A DNA stretch of 64,000 nt from Bradyrhizobium lupini. GTDB taxonomy: Bacteria > Pseudomonadota > Alphaproteobacteria > Rhizobiales > Xanthobacteraceae. Both the position numbers and the translations under genes were made by a program. Below, one piece after another: positions 25,426 through 33,406 of the stretch; the stretch's first letter is position 1, and every line of letters begins with the position of its first letter. The stretch spans positions 310,001-374,000 of the forward strand of contig NZ_CP162553.1 in assembly GCF_040939785.1 (NCBI RefSeq). Reading direction: 5' to 3'. The notes under the pieces are model-generated. The model saw only the letters and a list, made by a program, of their open reading frames with translations, was not told the origin of the DNA and ran no database searches.

Positions 25426-25441
25426 TCAACCAACTGGTTGA
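25426..25441. promoter_or_regulatory. Candidate TetR operator, site 2 (perfect 16-bp palindrome)
   Basis: tcaaccaactggttga is a perfect palindrome directly after the TetR stop codon and 68 bases before the permease start. It shares half-sites with site 1 at 24760. Confidence 0.7.
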
Positions 25442-25509
25442 AACTTCCCTCCGGGACGGCTAGGCTTGCGACCAGCGGCAAGGTGGCCGCTGACAGCAGG
25501 GGGTAACCG

Positions 25510-26280
25510 GTGACAGGAGACGGCGCCCGCAATACGCGCAGCTTTGCGATCGTCCTAATCGTGCACTTCGCCGTGCTGGTGCTCTGGCAGGTGCTGGTCG
25601 ATGCCTTCCACGTCCCGAAGTTCATCCTGCCCTCGCCGCTCGCGACAATCCAGACGCTGGGAACCGCGAGCTACGCCTGGGGCGCCAACACGCTGGTGAC
25701 GGCGATCGAGATCCTCGGCGGCTTTGCGCTCGGCGCCTTCGTCGGCGTGACGCTGGCCGTCATCTTCAGCTGGGCGCCGCTGATCAGCCTCGTGCTGCTG
25801 CCGCTGTTCGTGACGCTGAACATGATCCCGAAGGTCGCGCTTGGTCCGCTCCTCATCGTCTGGTTCTCCTACGGCATCGTGCCGAACATCCTGATCGCCT
25901 TCAGCATCTGCTTCTTCCCGATCCTGCTCACCACCGCGCGGGGCTTGCGCGAGGTCGAGCCGGATCTGCTCGACCTCGTCAAATCGCTGCGCGGCTCGCG
26001 CTGGACGCTGTTCCGCAAGATCCAGCTGCCGGGATCGCTGCCTTACATCTTCTCCGGAATGAAGGTCGGCGCCATCCTCGCGGTCGCCGGCGCCATAGTC
26101 GGCGAGTTCATCGCCTCCGAGCGCGGGCTCGGCTACCTCATGATCCAGGTGCAGTCGTCGCTCGACACGCCCGCGATGGTGATGGCCGTCGTGCTGCTCA
26201 CCCTGCTCGGCGTCGCGCTTTACGGCTTCGTGCTCGTCCTCGAACGCATCTTCGTCGTCGGCGACGCAAGACAAACTTGA
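25510..26280 (+). CDS. ABC transporter permease (NitT/TauT type)
   Basis: A 256-residue inner-membrane permease. GTG at 25510 follows a purine-rich cagggggtaacc. Six hydrophobic segments are visible, starting SFAIVLIVHFAVLVLWQVLV. The EAA loop that contacts the ATPase is seen in LREVEPDLLDLVKSLRGSRW...KIQLPGSLPYIFSGMKVG. Family BPD_transp_1 (SsuC/TauC/ThiX-like). First gene of the rightward operon, 18 bases before the SDR gene. Confidence 0.92.
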   Translation: MTGDGARNTRSFAIVLIVHFAVLVLWQVLVDAFHVPKFILPSPLATIQTLGTASYAWGANTLVTAIEILGGFALGAFVGVTLAVIFSWAPLISLVLLPLFVTLNMIPKVALGPLLIVWFSYGIVPNILIAFSICFFPILLTTARGLREVEPDLLDLVKSLRGSRWTLFRKIQLPGSLPYIFSGMKVGAILAVAGAIVGEFIASERGLGYLMIQVQSSLDTPAMVMAVVLLTLLGVALYGFVLVLERIFVVGDARQT

Positions 26281-26298
26281 AGATCAAGGACCAAAACC

Positions 26299-27336
26299 AT
26301 GCTCCTCACCCGCCACAACCTGCCGAAGACCATCCCTGATATCGCTGCGCTCGACGATCTCCTGTGCCGGCCGACCCAGGCATTGATCGACGACCTCGCC
26401 CGGGTCGACGGCGACATCATGATCCTCGGCGTCGCCGGCAAGATGGGGCCGACGCTTGCGGGGCTTGCCAAGGCCGCAGCGCCCGATCGCCGTGTCATCG
26501 GCGTCGCCCGCTTCAGCGACGCCGGCGTCAAGGACTGGCTGCACGCGCGTGGCGTCGAGACTATCAATTGCGACCTAATGGACGAGACCGCGATTCAGGC
26601 GCTGCCGAAGGCGCCCAACATTGTCTTCATGGCCGGCCGCAAATTCGGCGCTGAGGGCGATCTCTCGCTGACCTGGGCGATGAATGCGCACGTGCCGGCA
26701 CTGATCGCGCAGGCCTTCCCCTCGTCGCGGATCGTGGCGTTCTCGACCGGCTGCATCTATCCGTTCGTCCCCGTCGACGGCAAAGGATCGGGCGAGGACA
26801 TGGCGCCGAACCCGCCCGGCGAGTACGCCCAGTCCTGCGTGGGCCGCGAGCGCATGTTCGAGTATTTTTCGCGCAAGTTCGGAACGCCCGGGCGGCTATT
26901 CCGCCTCAACTACGCGATCGACATGCGCTATGGCGTGCTGCACGACATCGCCTTGAAAGTGCTCACGGGCACGCCGATCGACCTCAGCATCGGTCATGTC
27001 AATTTCATCTGGCAGGGCGATGCCTCATCGCAGGCGCTGCGCTGCCTCGCGCATTGCACAGCGCCGACCTCGCCGATCAATGTCAGCGGCCACGAGATTT
27101 TGGCGGTGCGCGACCTCGCAGCAAGATTCGGCGCCAGGTTCGGCCGTATGCCGGTGCTGACAGGAAACGAAGAGCCGACCGCGTGGCTGACCGACACGTC
27201 CAAGGCAGTCGAGCTTTTCGGCCTGCCGGTCGTCGACACCGAGCAGCTGATCGCCTGGACGGCGGATTGGGTGTCGCGCGCCATGCCGAGCCTCGGCAAG
27301 CCCACCAAATACGAGGTGCGCGATGGACGCTACTGA
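26299..27336 (+). CDS. NAD(P)-dependent epimerase/dehydratase-like protein (extended SDR)
   Basis: A 345-residue Rossmann protein. The nucleotide motif is ILGVAGKMGPTLAGLA (about 42-57; GxxGxxG). NIVFMAGRKFG follows beta-4, and the serine strand reads AFSTGCIYPFVP (148-158). The catalytic YxxxK is not conserved: Tyr176 is followed by AQSC, so Cys stands where Lys is expected. Later SPINVSGHEILAVRDLA matches the epimerase C-terminal half. The missing Lys suggests altered catalysis or a binding role. Gene order with transporter, GNAT and aldolase points to one pathway. Confidence 0.75.
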   Translation: MLLTRHNLPKTIPDIAALDDLLCRPTQALIDDLARVDGDIMILGVAGKMGPTLAGLAKAAAPDRRVIGVARFSDAGVKDWLHARGVETINCDLMDETAIQALPKAPNIVFMAGRKFGAEGDLSLTWAMNAHVPALIAQAFPSSRIVAFSTGCIYPFVPVDGKGSGEDMAPNPPGEYAQSCVGRERMFEYFSRKFGTPGRLFRLNYAIDMRYGVLHDIALKVLTGTPIDLSIGHVNFIWQGDASSQALRCLAHCTAPTSPINVSGHEILAVRDLAARFGARFGRMPVLTGNEEPTAWLTDTSKAVELFGLPVVDTEQLIAWTADWVSRAMPSLGKPTKYEVRDGRY

Positions 27337-28144
27337 CGATCCGCGCATCATCCAGCTTGGCGTCGAGGATGCTGCGGCGGGCCTCGCGCTCTCGACAGAG
27401 GCGCACTGGAACCAGAATGAAGACGACTGGCGGTTTTTCTTGAGCGACGGCGTCGCGTTCGGCATCCGTGATGGCGCGCAACTGGTCGCGACCGCAGCAC
27501 TCCTGCCCTACCCCGGCGACAACGCCTGGATCAGCATGGTGCTGGTGACGGCAAGCCATCGCCGACGCGGTCTCGCCACGCGGCTCGTCGACGCCTGCCT
27601 GGCGATGGCGCGCGAACGCGGCCTGACGAGCTGGCTCGACGCAACCCCGGACGGTGCTGCCGTCTATGGGCCGCTCGGGTTCACGCCGACCCTGCAATTG
27701 CGCCGGCTCAAGCTGGTGAAATCGGCATCCGCGTCCGGGCAGGCACCTTCGTCCGCGACGCTCGACGCGCTCCGCGCGCGCGACCGGCGCGCCACGGGCC
27801 TCGATCGAACCGCCCTGCTCTCCAACTTCGCGCAGCGTTCCGGCTCGCGCATCGTCGCCGCGAACGGCGCCATCGCGCTGGTTCGCGACGGACGTACCGC
27901 GCGCCATATCGGCCCGCTGCTTGCCGACGACGCGGCAGCCGCGCTGACCCTGGTCGATGCCATCGCGCGATCGGAGACCGGACCGCTGCTGCTCGATGCC
28001 GTCGCGTCGCAAGCCGCGTTCCCTGAAGGATTGACCGCATCCGGCTGGATCATCGAGCGCCCGTTCCAGCGCATGCGGTTCGGCCCCGCTAAGACCGCGG
28101 GTGAAGACATGCCATTCGCCGTCGCCGGCCCTGAATTCGGATAG
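27323..28144 (+). CDS. GNAT family N-acetyltransferase
   Basis: A 273-residue two-part protein. Residues 1-130 form a GNAT domain with acetyl-CoA motif VTASHRRRGLATRLVDACL (about 76-94) and the YGPLGFTPT segment near 115. The second half resembles the C-terminal domain of YitH-type acetyltransferases (GSRIVAANGAIALVRDGRTA...). The start overlaps the preceding SDR by 14 bases, showing tight coupling. It probably acetylates an amine, either the imported compound or an intermediate; this is inference. Confidence 0.82.
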   Translation: MDATDDPRIIQLGVEDAAAGLALSTEAHWNQNEDDWRFFLSDGVAFGIRDGAQLVATAALLPYPGDNAWISMVLVTASHRRRGLATRLVDACLAMARERGLTSWLDATPDGAAVYGPLGFTPTLQLRRLKLVKSASASGQAPSSATLDALRARDRRATGLDRTALLSNFAQRSGSRIVAANGAIALVRDGRTARHIGPLLADDAAAALTLVDAIARSETGPLLLDAVASQAAFPEGLTASGWIIERPFQRMRFGPAKTAGEDMPFAVAGPEFG

Positions 28145-28150
28145 GACATC

Positions 28151-29206
28151 ATGCACCACAGCCAGATCAACAGCGAGATCCGCAAGCTGATCGCCGACGG
28201 CACCGTGCTGCCGGCGCATCCCCTCGCGCTCACCGCCGAACGCCAGCTCGACAAAAAGCATCAGCGCGCGCTGACGCGCTATTACATCGAAGCCGGCTCC
28301 GGCGGCCTTGCGGTCGGCGTGCACACCACGCAGTTCGCGATCCGTGACGTCGGCCTCTATCGTCCCGTGCTGGAGCTCGCCGCCGAGACGGCGGCGAACT
28401 GGACCAAGCGTCCGCTGGCGCTGGTCGCGGGCATCGCCGGTCCGACTAGGCAGGCCACCGCTGAAGCCCGCACCGCGCGCGACATCGGCTATCACGCAGG
28501 GCTCCTCAGTCTCGCTGCGATGAAGAGGGCGTCGGAGGACGAGATCATCGCGCATTGCGCAGCGGTCGCAGCCGAAATTCCGCTGGTCGGCTTCTATCTT
28601 CAGCCGGCGGTCGGCGGCGTGGTCCTGTCGAGCCGGTTCTGGCAGCGCTTTGCCTCGATCGACAATGTCATCGCGATCAAGATCGCGCCGTTCAACCGCT
28701 ACCGGACCCTTGATGTTTTGCGCGGCGTCGCAGCAGCCGGCGCGCTCGACCGCGTTGCGCTCTATACCGGCAATGATGACCACATCCTGCTCGATTTGAT
28801 GCTGCCGTTCGACCTCCGCGACAACGGCGTCACCACGCGCACTTATTTCAAAGGCGGCCTGCTCGGCCACTGGTCGGTGTGGACGGCGAGCGCGATCAAA
28901 CAGTTCGAGCGCTGCAAAGCGGCACGGCACAAGGACAGCGTGCCGGCCGATTTGCTCGCGCTCGATGCCCGCGTCACCGATTGCAACAGCGCCTTCTTCG
29001 ACGTCGCCAACGATTTTCACGGCTGCATCGCCGGCTGCCATGAGGTGCTGCGACGGCAGGGCCTGATGCAGGGCCTGTGGTGCCTCGATCCGAACGAGGG
29101 CCTGAGCCCCGGCCAGAAGGACGAGATCGAGCGCGTGTACCGCGAGCATTCCGACCTCAGCGACGACGCGTTCGTGGCCGCAAACTTGGATAAATGGCTG
29201 GCATGA
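28151..29206 (+). CDS. Dihydrodipicolinate synthase (DapA)-family aldolase/lyase
   Basis: A 351-residue TIM-barrel protein, longer than DapA (about 290). The Schiff-base Lys is in VIAIKIAPFNRY (Lys177) and a Tyr in VGFYLQPAVGG (Tyr149) takes the DapA Tyr133 place. N-terminal AHPLALTAERQLDKKHQRAL and the AGSGGLAVGVHTTQF loop replace the usual G-T-TGE motif, so the substrate is not the usual one. A C-terminal extension includes DCNSAFFDVANDFHGCIAGC. Such proteins cleave or form C-C bonds of 2-oxo acids. It lies six bases after the GNAT gene and overlaps the ATPase gene by 13. Confidence 0.82.
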   Translation: MHHSQINSEIRKLIADGTVLPAHPLALTAERQLDKKHQRALTRYYIEAGSGGLAVGVHTTQFAIRDVGLYRPVLELAAETAANWTKRPLALVAGIAGPTRQATAEARTARDIGYHAGLLSLAAMKRASEDEIIAHCAAVAAEIPLVGFYLQPAVGGVVLSSRFWQRFASIDNVIAIKIAPFNRYRTLDVLRGVAAAGALDRVALYTGNDDHILLDLMLPFDLRDNGVTTRTYFKGGLLGHWSVWTASAIKQFERCKAARHKDSVPADLLALDARVTDCNSAFFDVANDFHGCIAGCHEVLRRQGLMQGLWCLDPNEGLSPGQKDEIERVYREHSDLSDDAFVAANLDKWLA

Positions 29207-29976
29207 GCTCAAGCCCCTTCATCAGCCTGCACGGCGTCCGCAAGGTCTATCGCAGCGGCGGCGCCGAATTCCTCGCGGTGTCCGACGTCACCATGGACGT
29301 GCAGGAGGGTGAGCTGGTCTCGCTGGTCGGCCCGTCCGGCTGCGGCAAGACCACCGTGATGAAGATTTTGGCCGGCTTGCACGACGCCGACGGCGGCACG
29401 GTGAAGATCGGCAACGCCAAAAGCCCGTTCGATCCGACCCGCGACATTGGCATGGTGTTCCAGCAGGCGTTGCTGCTGAAATGGCGGACCATCCTGGACA
29501 ACGTGCTGCTGCCGGCAGAGATCGTCGGTCTTCCGATGAAGGCCGCGCGCGAGCGGGCGCGCGATCTGCTCAATCTGGTGGGTCTTGCCGGGTACGAGCA
29601 GAAATATCCGCGCGAGCTGTCCGGCGGCATGCAGCAGCGCACCGCCATCGCGCGCGCCTTCATTCACGACCCGAAACTGATCCTGATGGACGAGCCGTTC
29701 GGCGCGCTCGACGCCTTGACGCGCGAGCAGATGAATCTGGAGATGCTGCGGATCTGGCGCGAGAGCGGCAAGACCATCATCTTCATCACGCACTCGATCC
29801 AGGAGGCCGTGTTCCTGTCCTCGCACTGCGCCGTGCTGACGGCCGGACCTGCGAAGATGGCCGATTATTTCCCCATCGACCTGCCCTTCCCACGGGCTCT
29901 GCCGCTGAAAACGACGGACGCGTTCGGCGCCTATGCGCGGCGGATTTACGAGAAGCTGGGTTTGGGCGCGGCTTAA
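29194..29976 (+). CDS. ABC transporter ATP-binding protein (NitT/TauT type)
   Basis: A 260-residue nucleotide-binding subunit. Walker A GPSGCGKTT, Q-loop MVFQQALLLKW, signature LSGGMQQR, Walker B LILMDEPFGALD and the H-loop ITHSIQEA are all intact. It energises import with the permease at 25510 and the divergent binding protein. The start at 29194 overlaps the aldolase gene; an ATG nine bases later (MSSSPF) is an alternative. Last gene of the operon, followed by a palindromic repeat. Confidence 0.93.
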   Translation: MAGMSSSPFISLHGVRKVYRSGGAEFLAVSDVTMDVQEGELVSLVGPSGCGKTTVMKILAGLHDADGGTVKIGNAKSPFDPTRDIGMVFQQALLLKWRTILDNVLLPAEIVGLPMKAARERARDLLNLVGLAGYEQKYPRELSGGMQQRTAIARAFIHDPKLILMDEPFGALDALTREQMNLEMLRIWRESGKTIIFITHSIQEAVFLSSHCAVLTAGPAKMADYFPIDLPFPRALPLKTTDAFGAYARRIYEKLGLGAA

Positions 29977-29996
29977 TTCACCGCACGATAGATGCT

Positions 29997-30117
29997 GTAG
30001 GGTGGGCAAAGCGACTTGTCCGCTGTAGCTCGAAGAGCGAAGGAGGAAGCGTGCCCACCATGGCGAGGCAAGCAAGCAGTGGTGGGCACGGCGCAAGTGC
30101 GCCTTTGCCCCACCCTA
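29997..30117. repeat. 121-bp palindromic repeat (gtagggtgggcaaagcg)
   Basis: gtagggtgggcaaagcg at the left and cgcctttgccccaccctac at the right form terminal inverted repeats. An inner gtgcccacca/tggtgggcac pair makes a second stem. This MITE-like, gene-free element is common between Bradyrhizobium genes. It separates the ATPase gene from the convergent TRAP gene and may terminate both. Confidence 0.8.
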
Positions 30118-30132
30118 CGGGAGTTTGCGCGA

Positions 30133-31224
30133 TCAAGCCTTGTTGCGCATCTTGCCGAGCAGATAATTGTCGTAAAAATTCTCCGCGATCTGCGTGTAGA
30201 ACAGCAGCTCCTTCATATAGGCGTCGTGGCTTTCCTTGGTGCGCTTGAACAGGTCGCTCTTGATGGCGAGCTCGTTCAGATGGTCCTGGGTCGCGGTGTA
30301 GCAGGCCTCCAGCACCGGCTGCGGAAACGCCTTCAGCTCCGCGCCGTTGGCGATCAGCCGCTTCAGCGCCGCCGGATTCACGCTGTCGTATTTCTCGAGC
30401 ATCCAGGCGCCCGCGGCCGACGCGGCCTGGTTGACGATCGCCTGGTACTGCTTCGGCAGCGACGCCCACTTCTCGTCGTTGACGATCATGTGCAGCATGG
30501 CGCCGCCTTCCCACCAGCCGGGGAAGTAGTAATATTTGGCGACCTTCTGGAAGCCGAGCTTCTCGTCGTCATAGGGGCCGACGAATTCGACTGCGTCGAT
30601 CGTGCCCTTCTCCAGCGCCGGATAGATGTCGCCGCCCGCGATCTGCTGCGGGACCACGCCGAGCCGCGCCAGCACATGACCACCCATCCCGGCGATGCGG
30701 AATTTCAGGCCCTTGAGATCGTCGACGGTCTTGATCTCCTTGCGGAACCAGCCGCCCATCTGGGTGCCGGAATTGCCGCAGAGGATGGCATGCGCCTTGA
30801 ACGGCTTCAGCGCCTCATTGGTGAGGTCGGCGCCGCCGCCGAAATGCCACCAGGATTCCTGATGGCGATGGTTCATGCCGAACGGCGCGCCGGTGGCATA
30901 GGCCAGCGCCGGCTCCTTGCCGATGTAGAAATAGAGCGGGGTCTGCGCCATGTCGACAGAAGCGGTGCTGACCGCATCGAGCGCCTGCAGGCCGGGAACG
31001 AGCTCGCCGGCCGCGAAGGTCTGGATCTGGAATTTGTTGTCGGTGGCCTCGGCAACATATTTCGCAAAAGTCTGAGCGGTGCCGTAGATAGTGTCCAGCG
31101 ACTTCGGGAAGCTCGAGGTCAGGCGCCATTTGATCTCGGGCGCGCTTTGCGCGATCGCAGGTGCGGCAACCAGCGTCGTCGCGCCGGCAACCGCGCCGCC
31201 CTTGAGGAATGTACGGCGTTTCAT
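30133..31224 (-). CDS. TRAP transporter substrate-binding protein (DctP family), Tat-exported
   Basis: A 363-residue periplasmic receptor. The N-terminus MKRRTFLKGGAVAGATTLVA is a twin-arginine signal ending APAIA-QSA. The DctP fold shows SSFPKSLDTIYGTAQTFAKY, the conserved Arg in GLKFRIAGMGGHVLARLGV, and EFVGPYDDEKLGFQKVAKYY with FPGWWEGGAMLH, typical of TakP-like receptors for 2-oxo acids or related carboxylates. No DctQ or DctM gene is adjacent, so it is an orphan receptor or works with a distant membrane subunit. Confidence 0.9.
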   Translation of the reverse strand: MKRRTFLKGGAVAGATTLVAAPAIAQSAPEIKWRLTSSFPKSLDTIYGTAQTFAKYVAEATDNKFQIQTFAAGELVPGLQALDAVSTASVDMAQTPLYFYIGKEPALAYATGAPFGMNHRHQESWWHFGGGADLTNEALKPFKAHAILCGNSGTQMGGWFRKEIKTVDDLKGLKFRIAGMGGHVLARLGVVPQQIAGGDIYPALEKGTIDAVEFVGPYDDEKLGFQKVAKYYYFPGWWEGGAMLHMIVNDEKWASLPKQYQAIVNQAASAAGAWMLEKYDSVNPAALKRLIANGAELKAFPQPVLEACYTATQDHLNELAIKSDLFKRTKESHDAYMKELLFYTQIAENFYDNYLLGKMRNKA

Positions 31225-31320
31225 GATGGTCTCTCCCTGAACTATGTTTCAACGTATCGGCTTGAGCGCGATCTTCGCAGACCATGGCCTGTTGCTATAG
31301 CGGAGTTCAACTAGTGAGCG

Positions 31321-31351
31321 GTAGCCCGGATGGAGCGCGGCGCAATCCGGG
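31321..31351. repeat. REP-type repeat, single arm
   Basis: gtagcccggatggagcgcgg then cgcaatccggg: one copy of the family found next to the RAYT gene, between two minus-strand genes. Confidence 0.75.
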
Positions 31352-31378
31352 AATCTTCCCAAATTTCCCGTGTCGCTC

Positions 31379-31636
31379 TCAGAGCAGCTTGGCGCTCACA
31401 AACAGCGCGCGCACGGCGTTGGTCGCCTGCACCACGAGCATGGCGTTCTCGGCGGCGCCTTCGAGCGCCGCGACCGCGTCTTCATGCAGCGAGCGGAATT
31501 CCATCCACTCGACCGATTTGAAATTGGTGAGGAATTGATAGGCCTGGCCGACGGTCGCGATCGCCAGCGTGTCGCCGTTCAGCTTGATCTTGAACGTCGT
31601 GCGCAGCGGGGTCTCGGAACTTTGCGGATCACTCAT
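31379..31636 (-). CDS. DUF982-like small protein (85 aa)
   Basis: A soluble protein beginning MSDPQSSETPLRTTFKIKLN, followed by TLAIATVGQAYQFLTNF and HEDAVAALEGAAENAMLVVQ. This fits the DUF982 pattern (short beta hairpin, 'v.s...a...L', then a helix starting with 'A...c..aL.g'). The family is widespread in rhizobia, of unknown function. Confidence 0.6.
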   Translation of the reverse strand: MSDPQSSETPLRTTFKIKLNGDTLAIATVGQAYQFLTNFKSVEWMEFRSLHEDAVAALEGAAENAMLVVQATNAVRALFVSAKLL

Positions 31637-31715
31637 GGGCTGCTTCTGGACGATGACGGCTTAACGAAAGGAAAACGGCAGCCCCGCCGTAGCAGGCCAA
31701 TATCCGGAGCAGATA

Positions 31716-32735
31716 TCAGGACTCGGTGCTCGCGCGCTGCGAGGCGGTCGCCGATGGGGTCAGCCTCGGCACCACGACCAGACGGTTGAACTCACCGTTG
31801 TCGTAGGCTTTCATGAATCGATCATAGTCCTTGATCGAAACGCAGCCGTTGGAGTCGCCACGAGGCCCGAGCATGTAATTGTGGGTGAGCAGGCCGACGC
31901 GGCCGAGCGCGCTGGTGCCCTCGGTGGGCGTCAAGCGCAGTGCGCGGACGCCGTGAAACAGTTTTTCGCGCGGCTTCAGGTCGTAGGTCGCAGGCGGGGT
32001 CGCGCCAACCATGCGCTGGTCGACGTGCTCCGGGTCGTCCATCAGCGCGCCCATGCCGGAATGCGCTTCCAGCGCGATGCCGCTCGGCAGGTAAAGCGCC
32101 TTGGCCGAGATGTCGTAGACCGCGGTGCGCGAATCGTAGCCAAGCGCGGCGAGATCCGGCGCCTTGCCGAACAGGCCGCTGTCGGGCGTCAGCGAGGCCA
32201 GCCTGATCTTGTCGGTGAATTTTTCGAAGAAATTGCGGTTGTCGACACGGGGGTTGGTCTCGGCATAAGCCTGGCTTGAGGCAATCTGGGCGGAGATGTC
32301 CGCCTGGGGCGGGCGCGAGCGCGGCATCGGGATGGCGTCAGCACGCTGCGATTGTCTCGTCTCCTCGGACATATGCCGGTCGTCATCGGTCAGGGTCGAG
32401 CGCCAGTCGTCGCCCTGGAGCTTCTGGGCGAGCATCGCCTTGGCATCGCGCAATTTGAGCTGGACTGCATTGACCGCGGAGCGCTCCAGCGTTCGCAGGC
32501 CGAGCTCGCGGGCGGGCGGACTGCTGGAAGCCGAAGCGAATCGATCATCGAACGAAGGCGCATTGGCCGGCGGCAGTGCGGCGGTGACCAGCGAGGCCGA
32601 ACCGCCGATATCCGCGACCCAGGCGGCAGCGCCCAGTGCCAGCGCGACGGCGGCCAGAGACAGCAATATCGTCTCGGCTCGCCCAATACGGCGGCGCGAC
32701 AATAGCCCCTCGGCTCGTGCCCGGTCGGAAACCAT
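31716..32735 (-). CDS. DUF2778 membrane-anchored L,D-transpeptidase-like protein
   Basis: A 339-residue product with one N-terminal membrane span (ETILLSLAAVALALGAAAWV), a periplasmic linker of about 170 residues, and a C-terminal DUF2778 domain: VYDISAKALYLPSGIALEAH, REKLFHGVRALRLTP, and LGPRGDSNGCVSIKDYDRF with the catalytic-type SNGCVS Cys. The domain resembles L,D-transpeptidases and probably acts on peptidoglycan. It is the second such enzyme in the window after 17751. Confidence 0.8.
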   Translation of the reverse strand: MVSDRARAEGLLSRRRIGRAETILLSLAAVALALGAAAWVADIGGSASLVTAALPPANAPSFDDRFASASSSPPARELGLRTLERSAVNAVQLKLRDAKAMLAQKLQGDDWRSTLTDDDRHMSEETRQSQRADAIPMPRSRPPQADISAQIASSQAYAETNPRVDNRNFFEKFTDKIRLASLTPDSGLFGKAPDLAALGYDSRTAVYDISAKALYLPSGIALEAHSGMGALMDDPEHVDQRMVGATPPATYDLKPREKLFHGVRALRLTPTEGTSALGRVGLLTHNYMLGPRGDSNGCVSIKDYDRFMKAYDNGEFNRLVVVPRLTPSATASQRASTES

Positions 32736-32878
32736 CAGATCCCCAAAATCGACCCCCGAGGGGACCCACCCCCACCCGGAGATCTTCTACCAGCTACCAC
32801 ATTGGGAGCCAAAAGTTAGGCATAATCGCGGCCGGCAAGGGCCCCGGCAAGCCATTCCAGGGTATCCCGAGGTATCTT

Positions 32879-33319
32879 ATGACCGATCCGTTCGATCTAG
32901 AGCGCTTTGTCCGGGCCCAGGACCCGGTCTATGGCGACGTCCAGGGGGAGCTGACCCGGGGCCGAAAGCAGAGCCACTGGATGTGGTTCGTCTTCCCGCA
33001 GGTCGCCGGTCTCGGCTTCAGCGCCATGTCCCAGCGCTACGCCATCACCTCCCGCGCCGAGGCCCAGGCCTACCTCGCCCACCCCATCCTCGGTCCGCGC
33101 CTGATCGAATGCACGCGGCTCGTGCTCGCCGTCGAGGGCCGGACCATCAACGCCATCCTCGGCGCGCCCGATGATGCCAAATTCCGCTCGTCGATGACGC
33201 TGTTCGACGCGGTGTCCGACGAGCCCGTTTTCGACGAGGCGCTCGCCCGGTATTTTTCGGGCAAGCGCGATCAGGCAACGCTCGATATCCTCGCGGCCCT
33301 TGAGCGACAGCCCAAGTGA
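32879..33319 (+). CDS. DUF1810 family protein
   Basis: A 146-residue soluble protein starting MTDPFDLERFVRAQDPVYGD, with the family signature GRKQSHWMWFVFPQVAGLGF and SQRYAITSRAEAQAYLAHPI. The C-terminal KFRSSMTLFDAVS completes the domain. DUF1810 proteins are helical and of unknown biochemical role, sometimes fused to nucleotide-metabolism enzymes. The start is the ATG at 32879; the frame is open further upstream but without family similarity. Confidence 0.88.
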   Translation: MTDPFDLERFVRAQDPVYGDVQGELTRGRKQSHWMWFVFPQVAGLGFSAMSQRYAITSRAEAQAYLAHPILGPRLIECTRLVLAVEGRTINAILGAPDDAKFRSSMTLFDAVSDEPVFDEALARYFSGKRDQATLDILAALERQPK

Positions 33320-33406
33320 CCGCAGCCACCAGCGTAAACCCGGGATTAACATCGCCTGCCTATTGTCCGTGCAAATAATTTCCCGCGCCAGTTGCCGGAC
33401 AGAATC

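Noticed and set aside
27083..29212. 709-codon minus-strand open frame
   Set aside because: It lies antisense to the GNAT and aldolase genes, which have clear motifs and operon spacing. The opposite frame is low-complexity Arg/Gly/Val.
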